64,000 nt of DNA. Source: an uncultured Granulosicoccaceae bacterium (GTDB lineage: Bacteria; Pseudomonadota; Gammaproteobacteria; Granulosicoccales; Granulosicoccaceae). Each line of letters opens with the position of its first letter. Positions within the stretch are counted from its first letter, which is position 1. Made by a program: the position numbers and the translations under genes. Below the pieces are notes generated by a model. The model searched no databases. It was given only the letters and a program-made list of their open reading frames with translations, and was not told the origin of the DNA. The stretch is from the NCBI GenBank assembly GCA_937958675.1, contig CALGND010000067.1, forward strand, positions 1-64,000, written 5' to 3'. This document shows positions 9,702-17,327 of this stretch, in pieces.

Positions 9702-10388
9702 TTAGTTTGCAACAACGGATTGCCTAATTTGTTTCACTTGCTCAAGCGTGATCGCTTCACCGTCGACTGTATTGAGTTGTACATCACCCTCGTTACCAAA
9801 TTCGACAGAATCTATTTTGCGAGACAGCAATGTTGATACACCAACGAAAGAATCTCCACTCGCGGCGGAAATAGCTATGTTGTACTGGCCAGATGGAAGT
9901 TGTTCACCAAGAGCGTCTTTTCCATCCCAAGTAAAGTCATGCCCACCTGATGATTTCTCCCCCATCCCTATTTCTCGCACTAGGCGTCCGCTGCTATCTG
10001 TAATGTCAATTTTTACTGACCCAGATGAGCTAGCTAGCTCAAAACGACCTTCGACTGGGGTGTCTGCTTTTAAATGTGCCATTGAATCTTCAACAAGGAC
10101 AGATTGACCAATAAGCTGCGACGCTTGCAACGTCTGGTTAGCGCCGAATGATCCCGTCATTTTCTCTAGTGAGCTTTGCATCCCTTCTATGCCAGATACG
10201 GTGCTAAATTGAGCCATTTGCCCGAGAAACTCACCATTCTCCATTGGCTTAAACGGATCCTGGTGCTTAAGCTGTGCCATCATCAGTTCAAGAAAGTCTT
10301 CTTGTCCTAAGTCGTTTGATTTCTCATCCTGAGGGCGCTGGTCAACTTGGTACTGAGAAAGCGCTGTCGGTATAATTGTGTCAACCAC
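9702..10388 (-). CDS. flgD: Hook cap / hook assembly protein (FlgD)
   Basis: FlgD is the scaffold at the tip of the growing hook and is lost when FlgK arrives. The 228-residue product has the conserved N-terminal FLELMMAQLKHQDPFKPMEN followed by QMAQFSTVSGIEGMQ. The C-terminal part has FlgD-type beta domains, including ITDSSGRLVREI and FTWDGKDALGEQLPSGQYN (FLG_D Ig-like fold). It follows flgC with a two-base gap. Confidence 0.97.
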   Translation of the reverse strand: MVDTIIPTALSQYQVDQRPQDEKSNDLGQEDFLELMMAQLKHQDPFKPMENGEFLGQMAQFSTVSGIEGMQSSLEKMTGSFGANQTLQASQLIGQSVLVEDSMAHLKADTPVEGRFELASSSGSVKIDITDSSGRLVREIGMGEKSSGGHDFTWDGKDALGEQLPSGQYNIAISAASGDSFVGVSTLLSRKIDSVEFGNEGDVQLNTVDGEAITLEQVKQIRQSVVAN

Positions 10389-10390
10389 GA

Positions 10391-10783
10391 TTATTGTCCC
10401 ATTTTGAGTGTTTGTAACATCAACTGTCGAGTGGTATTGAGTAGCTCAACGTTAGTTTGATAGCTACGAGATGCAGACATCATGTTGGCCATTTCCTCCA
10501 CCACATCAACGTTTGATGCGTAGATGTATCCTTGATCGTCTGCCATAGGATGGCCGGGTTCAAATCTCATCTCGGGTTCACGCTGACTCTCCACAATACC
10601 CACGGATTGCACACCGCCAATTTGGTCTTCAAGCACCGCGGCAAATACAGGCTGTCTGGATTTATATGCCTGATCGGCAGTACCGGCGACTGAGTTGGCG
10701 TTGGCAAGGTTACTGGCGGTTACGTTCAAACGAATGCTTTGTGCCTGCATTGCGCTTCCCGCAATATCAAAAATACTTTGCAT
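10391..10783 (-). CDS. flgC: Flagellar basal-body rod protein (FlgC)
   Basis: FlgC is a proximal rod component. The 130-residue product starts MQSIFDIAGSAMQAQSIRLN and then VTASNLANANSV, with the C-terminal VDVVEEMANMMSASRSYQTN typical of FlgC. Length and order (flgB-flgC-flgD) fit the canonical operon. The gap to flgB is five bases. Confidence 0.97.
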   Translation of the reverse strand: MQSIFDIAGSAMQAQSIRLNVTASNLANANSVAGTADQAYKSRQPVFAAVLEDQIGGVQSVGIVESQREPEMRFEPGHPMADDQGYIYASNVDVVEEMANMMSASRSYQTNVELLNTTRQLMLQTLKMGQ

Positions 10784-10788
10784 ACTGT

Positions 10789-11205
10789 TTATTCTCCTCT
10801 CAGGGTTCGTATTACTGAACCGATACGACTACCGATGAATTCTAGGCTTGCTTGATAGCGAACAGCGTTTTCAGCAAACCGTGCTTGCTCGGCATCCTTG
10901 TCTACCGTGTTCCCATCCAACGATGCGTGATTGGGCTGTCGGTACATGATCGTTGCCGCTGTACCACTTGAATTTACATTCATATGATTTTTATGCGTTG
11001 TATTCATCGTTGCTTGCAATTGATTGGGTTGCGTAGCTCTAGTGTTGTGCCAGCCCGCATCCTTAAGTGTGTCGGCAAACGCAATATCGCGAGCTTTATA
11101 ATTGGGTGTATCACTGTTAGCAATGTTTGATGCGAGGAGCTTAGTTCTTTGCGCCCTTACTTGAAGTGCTTCACTGTGTACGCCGATTAGTTTGTCTATA
11201 TTCAT
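10789..11205 (-). CDS. flgB: Flagellar basal-body rod protein (FlgB)
   Basis: FlgB is the most proximal rod protein, attached to the MS-ring/FliE junction. The 138-residue product carries LLASNIANSDTPNYKARDIAF near the start and a C-terminal helix with RFAENAVRYQASLEFIGSRI, both typical of FlgB. It is the first gene of the flgB-L run. The 107 bases upstream hold no clear sigma-54 (GG-N10-GC) site, so its promoter may lie there unrecognised or further upstream, before the lipoprotein gene. Confidence 0.96.
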   Translation of the reverse strand: MNIDKLIGVHSEALQVRAQRTKLLASNIANSDTPNYKARDIAFADTLKDAGWHNTRATQPNQLQATMNTTHKNHMNVNSSGTAATIMYRQPNHASLDGNTVDKDAEQARFAENAVRYQASLEFIGSRIGSVIRTLRGE

Positions 11206-11312
11206 TTTTTTGTTAGCTGTTTAGAATTCCTTCCACTTCCCTTGATCGGCCAACTTCAACTGATAGCGTAGGGTGAGTATTGAAAGATACTGTTAGTTGA
11301 CACCGTTACGCG

Positions 11313-12536
11313 CTATTGCGTTGGGATATTAATAAATTGTGGATTCCATCTGCTTATTGGTGCATCTTCGAAGATTACAAGGTCCAGTGATTTCAGGCCA
11401 TTTGGCGTTTGGGCTGTTCTGAAAAAGCTCACGTTACCGGATATCATGACGCCACTCGGGGCGGTGGTTTTAACTTCTGCAAACCCGGTTTCTACACCCA
11501 AACTGTGGGTACGTCCTTCGTATTGCTCTCCACTAACTCCAATAGCGGTTGCGCCAGCATCAAGTACGATATCCATATCTCGTTGCGATACCGCATTGAA
11601 ATTTACATTCAAGCGGCCATTCGCTGTGTGACCGCCAACGGCTACTAAATTGATCGAGACATCCCCTTGTGTCGATTCCCATTCGCAGGGCAGTACGTTG
11701 GCACAATTGACGGCAACGTTATTTGGGGTGCCGACCGGTAAATTGATAAAACCGACTGTGCGTGGCAAACCGTTGTCGACGATAGTTAACGTCAAACCAG
11801 CTAGTGTGTTGGAACTGGCTTCGCGATCATAGGTTGCCGAACCAGTGACCTGCTCGCCAGCGAGTGCTGCCAGCGGTGTTATGCCGTTCCCTGTGCCAAG
11901 CGATTGTTGAATCAAACTATAACTTTCGCCGCCAGCTGCTAATGCTGTAGAGCCGTTGCCTAGGAGTAATTCTGTATCATAAGAGGCGTTAACTGTGTAC
12001 TGGATAGAAAGCCGTCCTAGGGTTCCAGTGTTGTCAACATTGCCCATAGTCAGCGTTAAGTCTTCACTTGCACTTACCCAACGACATGGCAGAAGTAAAT
12101 CGCAGTCAACGATCGCTCCAGGTTCGCCGATTACCGCGGGAGCGTGAATCGTATCGGTGCTCAGGCTCACCGCATTAGCGACCAATGCATTGACTTGAGA
12201 GGTTTCGTCTAGTGCGGTCGTAGCTGTTGATGTATTACTAGAGACAACCGTATTAGAAAGTGTTGTGGGACTTTCATCCGTAGTACTGTTGCTTGTATTG
12301 TTCGCAGTGACGGTCGCTGCAGTAGCGTTACCTGGCACGCTGGTGGAGCTGATTGGGTCGTTCTGTGCGCCAGTGCTGGGCGTAGCCGTCGCCTCTGTTG
12401 CCGGTGATTCTGTTACTGGAGTGTCTGTTACTGCAGTGTTTGTTACCGGAAAGGGTTGATAAACAGTTTCAGTGCAAGCCGATAGCGATAGCGCTGCCGC
12501 CACAACGCACAGATTAATTCGAATTTGTTCCATCAT
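11313..12536 (-). CDS. Ser/Thr-rich lipoprotein with two tandem repeat domains, unknown function
   Basis: I do not recognise a named family. The 407-residue product has a lipoprotein signal (MEQIRINLCVVAAALSLSAC). About 110 residues rich in Thr, Ser, Ala and Asn form a low-complexity spacer, followed by two related domains at about 143-269 and 276-405. Both domains begin with a V(D/N)C-x5-LPC-x-W pattern (residues 144/151 and 278/284) and end with FIN(L/I)P, so they look like an internal duplication. AAGGA precedes the two adjacent ATG codons. It lies between flgB and the divergent flgA, on the flgB strand, and could be co-transcribed with the flg operon. An outer-membrane or surface role is an inference from the signal only. 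Confidence 0.8.
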   Translation of the reverse strand: MMEQIRINLCVVAAALSLSACTETVYQPFPVTNTAVTDTPVTESPATEATATPSTGAQNDPISSTSVPGNATAATVTANNTSNSTTDESPTTLSNTVVSSNTSTATTALDETSQVNALVANAVSLSTDTIHAPAVIGEPGAIVDCDLLLPCRWVSASEDLTLTMGNVDNTGTLGRLSIQYTVNASYDTELLLGNGSTALAAGGESYSLIQQSLGTGNGITPLAALAGEQVTGSATYDREASSNTLAGLTLTIVDNGLPRTVGFINLPVGTPNNVAVNCANVLPCEWESTQGDVSINLVAVGGHTANGRLNVNFNAVSQRDMDIVLDAGATAIGVSGEQYEGRTHSLGVETGFAEVKTTAPSGVMISGNVSFFRTAQTPNGLKSLDLVIFEDAPISRWNPQFINIPTQ

Positions 12537-12682
12537 GAGTCCTTGTTCACATAATTAAATTACAATGCCTATTTCGTCTAGCGTTAAGGAATATGTAGGA
12601 CTTAACACCGGCGTAACGGTTAGATGCTCTCAAGCAACAGGGGTTAACTGCGCAATGGAATCAATATTGCGATCCGATTGCT

Positions 12683-13402
12683 ATGAAAAGCCGAATAATT
12701 ATTCAATGCTGTGCTGTGGTTGCTTTATGTTTCTGCCATTTATTGGCTTTTGGCAGCACGCAAGACCTTGCAAAAATAGAGCTCGCTGTTGTGGACTTTA
12801 TCAAGCAGCAGTATCCACTTGACGCAACACTTAACGTTGAAATTCAACAGTTGGATAATCGCTTAAAGTTATCAGTCTGTGAAAAAAATCTGACGGTCGA
12901 CTGGTCACCGGGTAGCAATCGAATTGGCCGTACGACAGTAGGTGTGAGCTGTACGACACCAAAACCGTGGCGAATATTTGTGCGCGCTTCAGTGGAAAAA
13001 GAATCGTTCACATGGGTGCTGAATTCTGCAGTGCGCAAAGGTGATGTTCTGTCTCAGCAGTTGGTATCGCGTAAAAGTGTCATGTTAGGAGAGGGAGGGC
13101 GTATGGGTATGGCGCTTGGCGAACCCATAACTGATTTAGAGCCTTGGTTGGGTCAGGTGTTTGTACGTGCGATGCAAGCTGGCAGGATTGTTGGTGATCG
13201 TTCGTTGGAATTACCTAATTTAGTGACCAAGGGTGAGCAGGTTTCGATTGTTTATCAGACACCTCGGCTAGCAATCAGAACAAAGGGGGTAGCACTTGAA
13301 TCAGGTGCACTTGAGCAAAGAATATCGGTTAAAAATAGCGAATCCAACAAAGTGATTGATGTGATTGTGACTGGTCGATCTAACGTTACTACGTTAAATT
13401 GA
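12683..13402 (+). CDS. flgA: Flagellar P-ring assembly chaperone (FlgA)
   Basis: FlgA is the periplasmic chaperone for assembly of FlgI into the P ring. The 239-residue product begins with a Sec signal peptide (MKSRIIIQCCAVVALCFCHL, cleavage near AFG). The C-terminal half has the SAF-type domain, including SAVRKGDVLSQQLVSRK and the ending IRTKGVALESGALEQRISVK followed by NSESNKVIDVIVTG, typical of FlgA. It diverges from the lipoprotein/flgB operon and is followed by flgN, with no flgM in between. Confidence 0.95.
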   Translation: MKSRIIIQCCAVVALCFCHLLAFGSTQDLAKIELAVVDFIKQQYPLDATLNVEIQQLDNRLKLSVCEKNLTVDWSPGSNRIGRTTVGVSCTTPKPWRIFVRASVEKESFTWVLNSAVRKGDVLSQQLVSRKSVMLGEGGRMGMALGEPITDLEPWLGQVFVRAMQAGRIVGDRSLELPNLVTKGEQVSIVYQTPRLAIRTKGVALESGALEQRISVKNSESNKVIDVIVTGRSNVTTLN

Positions 13403-13487
13403 CGTCCGCTTCTTTCGTTTCGGCAGTGCATTCTTTGTTTGGTGGTAGATAAAATGTAAGCATAATAGTTAAAGTAAGGATAACGTT

Positions 13488-13934
13488 ATGAATATGAAAA
13501 ATGATGATTTGACTACAGATACGATCTCTAGTCAGTCCGAGTTAATAGAGCTTGTAACTCAAAATGCTGAGAAACTTAGCGATGTTTTGGAGCGTGAGTA
13601 TCGAGCACTTTTGATTCGAGATGTATCGTTGATCAACTCCTTAGCTTCAGAGAAGGCCGCGCTTTTAGATTCACTAAGTCGCCTGGAGCCTTATTTGCGA
13701 GAAATATACAACGAGGCTGACGTGCAAGAGGGCGAGGACTCGGTGAAACAGCTTTTGCAATTGTGCAAAGACATGAATTCACGGAACCACTCTTTAGTTT
13801 TGATTGCGATGGATCAAAACCGAAAGACGTTATCACTTTTACGAGGGGTTTTAAATATCGAACAAACTAATGTTTACAGTGCCAACGGTGAACTAGCCTT
13901 TGATCGATCCAAGCGATATTTAGGGAGCGCTTGA
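13488..13934 (+). CDS. flgN: Flagellar export chaperone FlgN
   Basis: FlgN is a cytoplasmic chaperone that holds FlgK and FlgL for export. The 148-residue product is entirely helical in appearance, with LSDVLEREYRALLIRDVSLI and repeated leucine heptads, and ends with a short FlgN-like tail (FDRSKRYLGSA). A clear AAGGA site precedes the ATG. It sits 85 bases after flgA. In many gammaproteobacteria flgM lies between these two, and there is no room for it here. The assignment rests on size, helical character and position. Confidence 0.85.
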   Translation: MNMKNDDLTTDTISSQSELIELVTQNAEKLSDVLEREYRALLIRDVSLINSLASEKAALLDSLSRLEPYLREIYNEADVQEGEDSVKQLLQLCKDMNSRNHSLVLIAMDQNRKTLSLLRGVLNIEQTNVYSANGELAFDRSKRYLGSA

Positions 13935-14041
13935 ATCTAGAAAGTAGTAAATAGGTGTGGTTTTATCTATCAAAATTTGGCGTGTAGGAATGTATGCATT
14001 TAATAATATTAATAGGTCAACGCTGTCATTAAGAGGGTTAC

Positions 14042-14674
14042 ATGCGTGTTTTAAGTAAGCAATTATGGCTTGATTTGCGCAAGTTTGAATTGTGTAGCAA
14101 ACTGCTACTATTTAAAAAATGGAACGTTAGGAATTGTTATATGAATTACCAAAATGCTATTAAGCGACCTTCTATCTACACTCTCTTTTCTCTCTATATG
14201 ACTCGCTTTTCGAAGTGTGCAACCAAGAAGTGTGTAGCCATGTTGATTGGTTTAAATTTTGTGATTGCCTCTCCGCTGTTGGCGGAAACACAGGTCAAAC
14301 GTTTTTTGGTCAATCAGGCAACGGTAAGTTATACAACAGCCGAACAAGCCTTCGTAATCAGGTCCAATGAATCGCGTGTACCCATTGTTTCACCAGTTGA
14401 GCTTGCTCGCAAGATTGCTCTAAGGTATTTAAAGTTTAATGGCTTAAGCCCGGAGATTGTTTCTCTGCTGCTGCTAGAAGCTAAACCTCAACGCTTTTTG
14501 GTCAATCAGGCAACGGTTAGCTATGAAAAATTGGGAAAAGAGATTATTGCTACTTCCAATGAGTCTGTTGTAGGCGTTGGATCGGCTCCGGATATCAAGC
14601 TTACAAGTAGAAGCTCATATAAGCCAGAAGCTAAGCCAGAAGCCTTAACCAAAATTGTAAGACCTCGTTTATAA
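14042..14674 (+). CDS. Small secreted protein with two NQATVSY repeats, unknown function
   Basis: No named family is recognised. The 210-residue reading frame has a hydrophobic signal segment at about residues 65-81 (VAMLIGLNFVIASPLLA, cleavage before ETQ), so most of it should be exported. After that, the motif RFLVNQATVSY occurs twice (residues 87-97 and 151-161), each followed 10-11 residues later by SNES. The two 33-base stretches coding for the motif differ at only three positions. The C-terminus is Lys/Pro-rich. A GAGGG site precedes the first ATG. An inner ATG at 14141, preceded by AGGA, would give a shorter leader. It follows flgN but is 107 bases away and converges with the next gene, so a flagellar role is unproven. 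Confidence 0.7.
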   Translation: MRVLSKQLWLDLRKFELCSKLLLFKKWNVRNCYMNYQNAIKRPSIYTLFSLYMTRFSKCATKKCVAMLIGLNFVIASPLLAETQVKRFLVNQATVSYTTAEQAFVIRSNESRVPIVSPVELARKIALRYLKFNGLSPEIVSLLLLEAKPQRFLVNQATVSYEKLGKEIIATSNESVVGVGSAPDIKLTSRSSYKPEAKPEALTKIVRPRL

Positions 14675-14722
14675 AGTCAGAATACTATGCGGCTACTCAA
14701 GAGTATATAGCGGAGAATTTAG

Positions 14723-15505
14723 TCATCCAGTTTTTTTAAATGTATAAATGCCACACCCATACTTAACTGCGTCGATAGCGTCGCTTACATTCGCATCCAT
14801 ATTGATTTCGCCGGCAGCATCAACCCAGTCAAACCGTTGTAGCTTCATCTCACCTTTAATGCCTTCCCATTCAAAAATGCTCATAGGGTGAAATACGCGG
14901 TGAGCGTTAAAATGTACCGAATCGGCAAAGCCTATTGGGAAGCTGATATAAAACGTGCCGTTTTTTTCAACCATCTTGCTGATGTTTTTAACACCGGCTA
15001 AATGCCCTTGAGGATCGATGGGATCTCCGTACCGGCCAAGCCCAAAATGTTCAATCGCATGTAAACAGGATACCGAATCGCTAATCTCGGTTTCGGTAGG
15101 ATCCATTAAATCTTTTTGTACAAATTTGATGTTGGTATGACGGCTTTCTGGTAGCGCTCGGATGTCGAACACTTCAATTGGGCGATACGATGCAACGTGT
15201 GATACAAATCCTTCGATTCGAGAACCGATATCAACATGCCGGCGAGGGTTGCTCTTTGCAATCAAACTGGCCACCAATAAATCTTGATGGTAGTAATGCC
15301 CACGCGCATTACCGGCTGTATCTTGGTAATCAGTCAGGATGCGGTAAGAGCGATTAATTACGCCGCCCTTGCTGAGCCATTGCTTTTTTTGTGACAAATA
15401 TTGGGGTAAGTTTAGGATCGGGAATTTTCTATGCAGCAGAGCCTTTGACAGTTTTTCTCTAGGCTTGCGAACCGGCGGTTTTGCTGTGGTGGTTTGGGCT
15501 GTCAT
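14723..15505 (-). CDS. DUF268 family protein, methyltransferase-like
   Basis: The 260-residue product matches the DUF268 family as I know it, with the typical SCLHAIEHFGLGRYGDPIDP and then QGHLAGVKNISKMVEKNGTF. HVDIGSRIEGFVSHV at about residues 90-105 resembles the glycine-containing first loop of a class I SAM methyltransferase fold, but the canonical GxGxG is not clear and no activity should be assumed. Related proteins often occur in polysaccharide gene sets; none is seen here. No signal peptide is visible. It is convergent with the repeat protein gene. Confidence 0.75.
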   Translation of the reverse strand: MTAQTTTAKPPVRKPREKLSKALLHRKFPILNLPQYLSQKKQWLSKGGVINRSYRILTDYQDTAGNARGHYYHQDLLVASLIAKSNPRRHVDIGSRIEGFVSHVASYRPIEVFDIRALPESRHTNIKFVQKDLMDPTETEISDSVSCLHAIEHFGLGRYGDPIDPQGHLAGVKNISKMVEKNGTFYISFPIGFADSVHFNAHRVFHPMSIFEWEGIKGEMKLQRFDWVDAAGEINMDANVSDAIDAVKYGCGIYTFKKTG

Positions 15506-15564
15506 GATTAAAGGTCCGCTGTTGCTGTACAGGTAATTCTATCGCATTCGTGTAAGTTTTGAGG

Positions 15565-16260
15565 CTAACCAAACAAATCATCAATGGGTTCTGCCTCTAA
15601 GCAGGCCGGGCCTTCATTGCGTGAGGAATTAACGTAGCTGCTCACTTGTTTCAAGCCTAGAGCATCGTTGCTGGCTGGTTGCATCAATGCATCTATCGTT
15701 TCGGCGTCGTTGTTATCAATCCAGCTAAGTGCTTTGTCCACAGATAAAATCACCGGCAGGCGGTGATGTATCTGCTCAAACATGACGTTGGCTGCAGTGG
15801 TAACAATAGCGACCTCTGGTTTTTTGTCGCTGCCATCTTCGTTTTTTTGATCGCTGGGCAGTTGGTAGACGCCGCCTAAAAACATGGCAGCTTGATCTTT
15901 AGGGTGCACGTGATAAGGAGTTTTAATTTTGCCTTCACGTTTCCATTCGTAAAAGCCATTAATGGGTATTAGCACGCGCTGTGTAGCGATCAGTTGCCTA
16001 AATGAAGGCTTGGTGCGGATTGTTTCACTGCGAGCATTGATTAGTGGTGCTGAAAATTGTCCAGGCTTTGCCCATGCTGGCAGTAGACCCCAACGCATAC
16101 TTTTTAGGGTGGCTTGTTGGTCTTGCCATTGAACTACATCTAAGGTTTGTGTGGGCGCTACGTTGAAACGTGGCTCGCGGCTTGGCCAAGTCTCCATGCC
16201 GAGCATTGATAACAAGAATCGCACACCTTCGTTGTCGGAGACATTGATTCGTCCACACAT
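15565..16260 (-). CDS. SOS response-associated peptidase, abasic-site shield (SRAP, YedK/HMCES type)
   Basis: SRAP proteins bind abasic sites in single-stranded DNA and form a covalent thiazolidine link through Cys2. The start is fixed by this chemistry and by a GAGGAG site: translation begins MCGRIN, giving Cys2 directly after the Met that is removed. Other family residues are present: PLINARSETI, PINGFYEWK (the active-site glutamate) and HHRLPVILS (the histidine). Length of 231 residues is normal. A longer upstream frame exists but would bury Cys2 and is rejected. The gene diverges from nth, which handles oxidised bases and abasic sites. Confidence 0.93.
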   Translation of the reverse strand: MCGRINVSDNEGVRFLLSMLGMETWPSREPRFNVAPTQTLDVVQWQDQQATLKSMRWGLLPAWAKPGQFSAPLINARSETIRTKPSFRQLIATQRVLIPINGFYEWKREGKIKTPYHVHPKDQAAMFLGGVYQLPSDQKNEDGSDKKPEVAIVTTAANVMFEQIHHRLPVILSVDKALSWIDNNDAETIDALMQPASNDALGLKQVSSYVNSSRNEGPACLEAEPIDDLFG

Positions 16261-16346
16261 GGTTTTCTCCTCGGTCAAGCAAAAATGATAAGCCTTGCTA
16301 TACCAAGAATACCTGAGCAGATTCATGAATGCAGTACAATCGCTAG

Positions 16347-17108
16347 ATGAACGCCGAAAAACGCATAAAGATATTTAAACGCTGGGCAGAGGCAAACCCT
16401 AAGCCTGTTACTGAGCTTGAATATTCCAATCCTTTTGAGTTGCTGATAGCAGTGCTGTTGTCTGCTCAGGCCACCGACGTGAGTGTTAATTTGGCGACCC
16501 GCACATTGTTTCCAGCCGCTGGTACACCTAAGGCGATGATAAAGCTGGGCGTGTCAGGAGTTAAAGAGCACATTCGCCACATCGGCTTATTCAATACCAA
16601 AGCCAGTAATGTCATCAAAACCTGTGAGATTTTGCAGCAGCAATATGATGGTGTTGTGCCTGAGCAGCGCGAACAGTTAGAGGCGCTACCGGGGGTGGGT
16701 AGAAAAACAGCCAATGTGGTACTGAATACTGCATTCAGACAAATTGCCATGGCAGTCGATACTCATATCTTCAGAGTATCTAATCGCACCGGAATCGCGC
16801 CGGGTAAAGATGTGCTTGAAGTGGAGAAACGGCTTTTACGCCTAGTACCCAATGACTACTTGCTTGATGCTCACCATTGGTTAATTCTGCATGGCCGCTA
16901 TGTGTGTGTGGCGCGCAAGCCACGTTGCCCCGAGTGCCCGATTGAAGACCTGTGTGAGTACAAGAAAAAAACAATCCCTGATGAGCCAATAAAAAGTCGT
17001 AAAACGGGCGCTGATTTAGGGATGTCAAGTAAAAAAGTGAAAGCAAAACGCAGCTCCACCAAGAAAATATCAAAGAAAAAGAAAATTGCTGCAAAGAAGC
17101 GCAAGTGA
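16347..17108 (+). CDS. nth: Endonuclease III with lysine-rich C-terminal tail
   Basis: This is a DNA glycosylase/AP lyase for oxidised pyrimidines in base excision repair. The HhH motif LPGVGRKTANVVL carries the catalytic lysine and VDTHIFRVSNR the catalytic aspartate. The [4Fe-4S] ligands follow the family pattern C-x6-C-x2-C-x5-C (CVARKPRCPECPIEDLC). The core ends near residue 212, where E. coli Nth stops. About 40 further residues, mostly Lys, Ser and Arg, form a basic tail that could aid DNA binding. The gene diverges from the SRAP gene with an 86-base shared upstream region. Confidence 0.96.
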   Translation: MNAEKRIKIFKRWAEANPKPVTELEYSNPFELLIAVLLSAQATDVSVNLATRTLFPAAGTPKAMIKLGVSGVKEHIRHIGLFNTKASNVIKTCEILQQQYDGVVPEQREQLEALPGVGRKTANVVLNTAFRQIAMAVDTHIFRVSNRTGIAPGKDVLEVEKRLLRLVPNDYLLDAHHWLILHGRYVCVARKPRCPECPIEDLCEYKKKTIPDEPIKSRKTGADLGMSSKKVKAKRSSTKKISKKKKIAAKKRK

Positions 17109-17141
17109 TTAAGCGCCTTTAGAGCCTGAATGGCTGTAATT

Positions 17142-17165
17142 GCAACATAGTGTGGTTAATGTTGC
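17142..17165 (+). terminator. Hairpin after nth, possible weak terminator
   Basis: GCAACAT and ATGTTGC form a perfect 7-base stem around a 10-base loop, about 35 bases after the nth stop. There is no following T run, so this would be an imperfect intrinsic terminator or only a chance stem. The rest of the 219-base spacer before the response regulator shows nothing I can name. Confidence 0.3.
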
Positions 17166-17327
17166 CATGTTCGGAAACCCGATGCAGTGCGCCACTATCA
17201 AACCAATTTTTGGCTAAAAATAGCGCCTCAATTTCCTGATTTTACCGATTGTGATGTTTAAGTATTGACCAATCCGAAATTATTCAATAGGGTATGGCTT
17301 CAACTGTTTGTACAGCGCTCCAGCTAG

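Noticed and set aside
12656-12670. Possible sigma-54 site (TGGAA-N6-TTGC) before flgA
   Set aside because: The GG-N10-GC core is present, but it would start the transcript almost on the flgA ATG, leaving no leader or ribosome site. A chance match is more likely.
16261-16326. Upstream extension of the SRAP gene
   Set aside because: SRAP chemistry needs Cys at position 2, which fixes the start at MCGRIN.
15565-17108. Phage or defence island around SRAP and nth
   Set aside because: Both are ordinary chromosomal repair genes and no integrase, phage or toxin gene is nearby.
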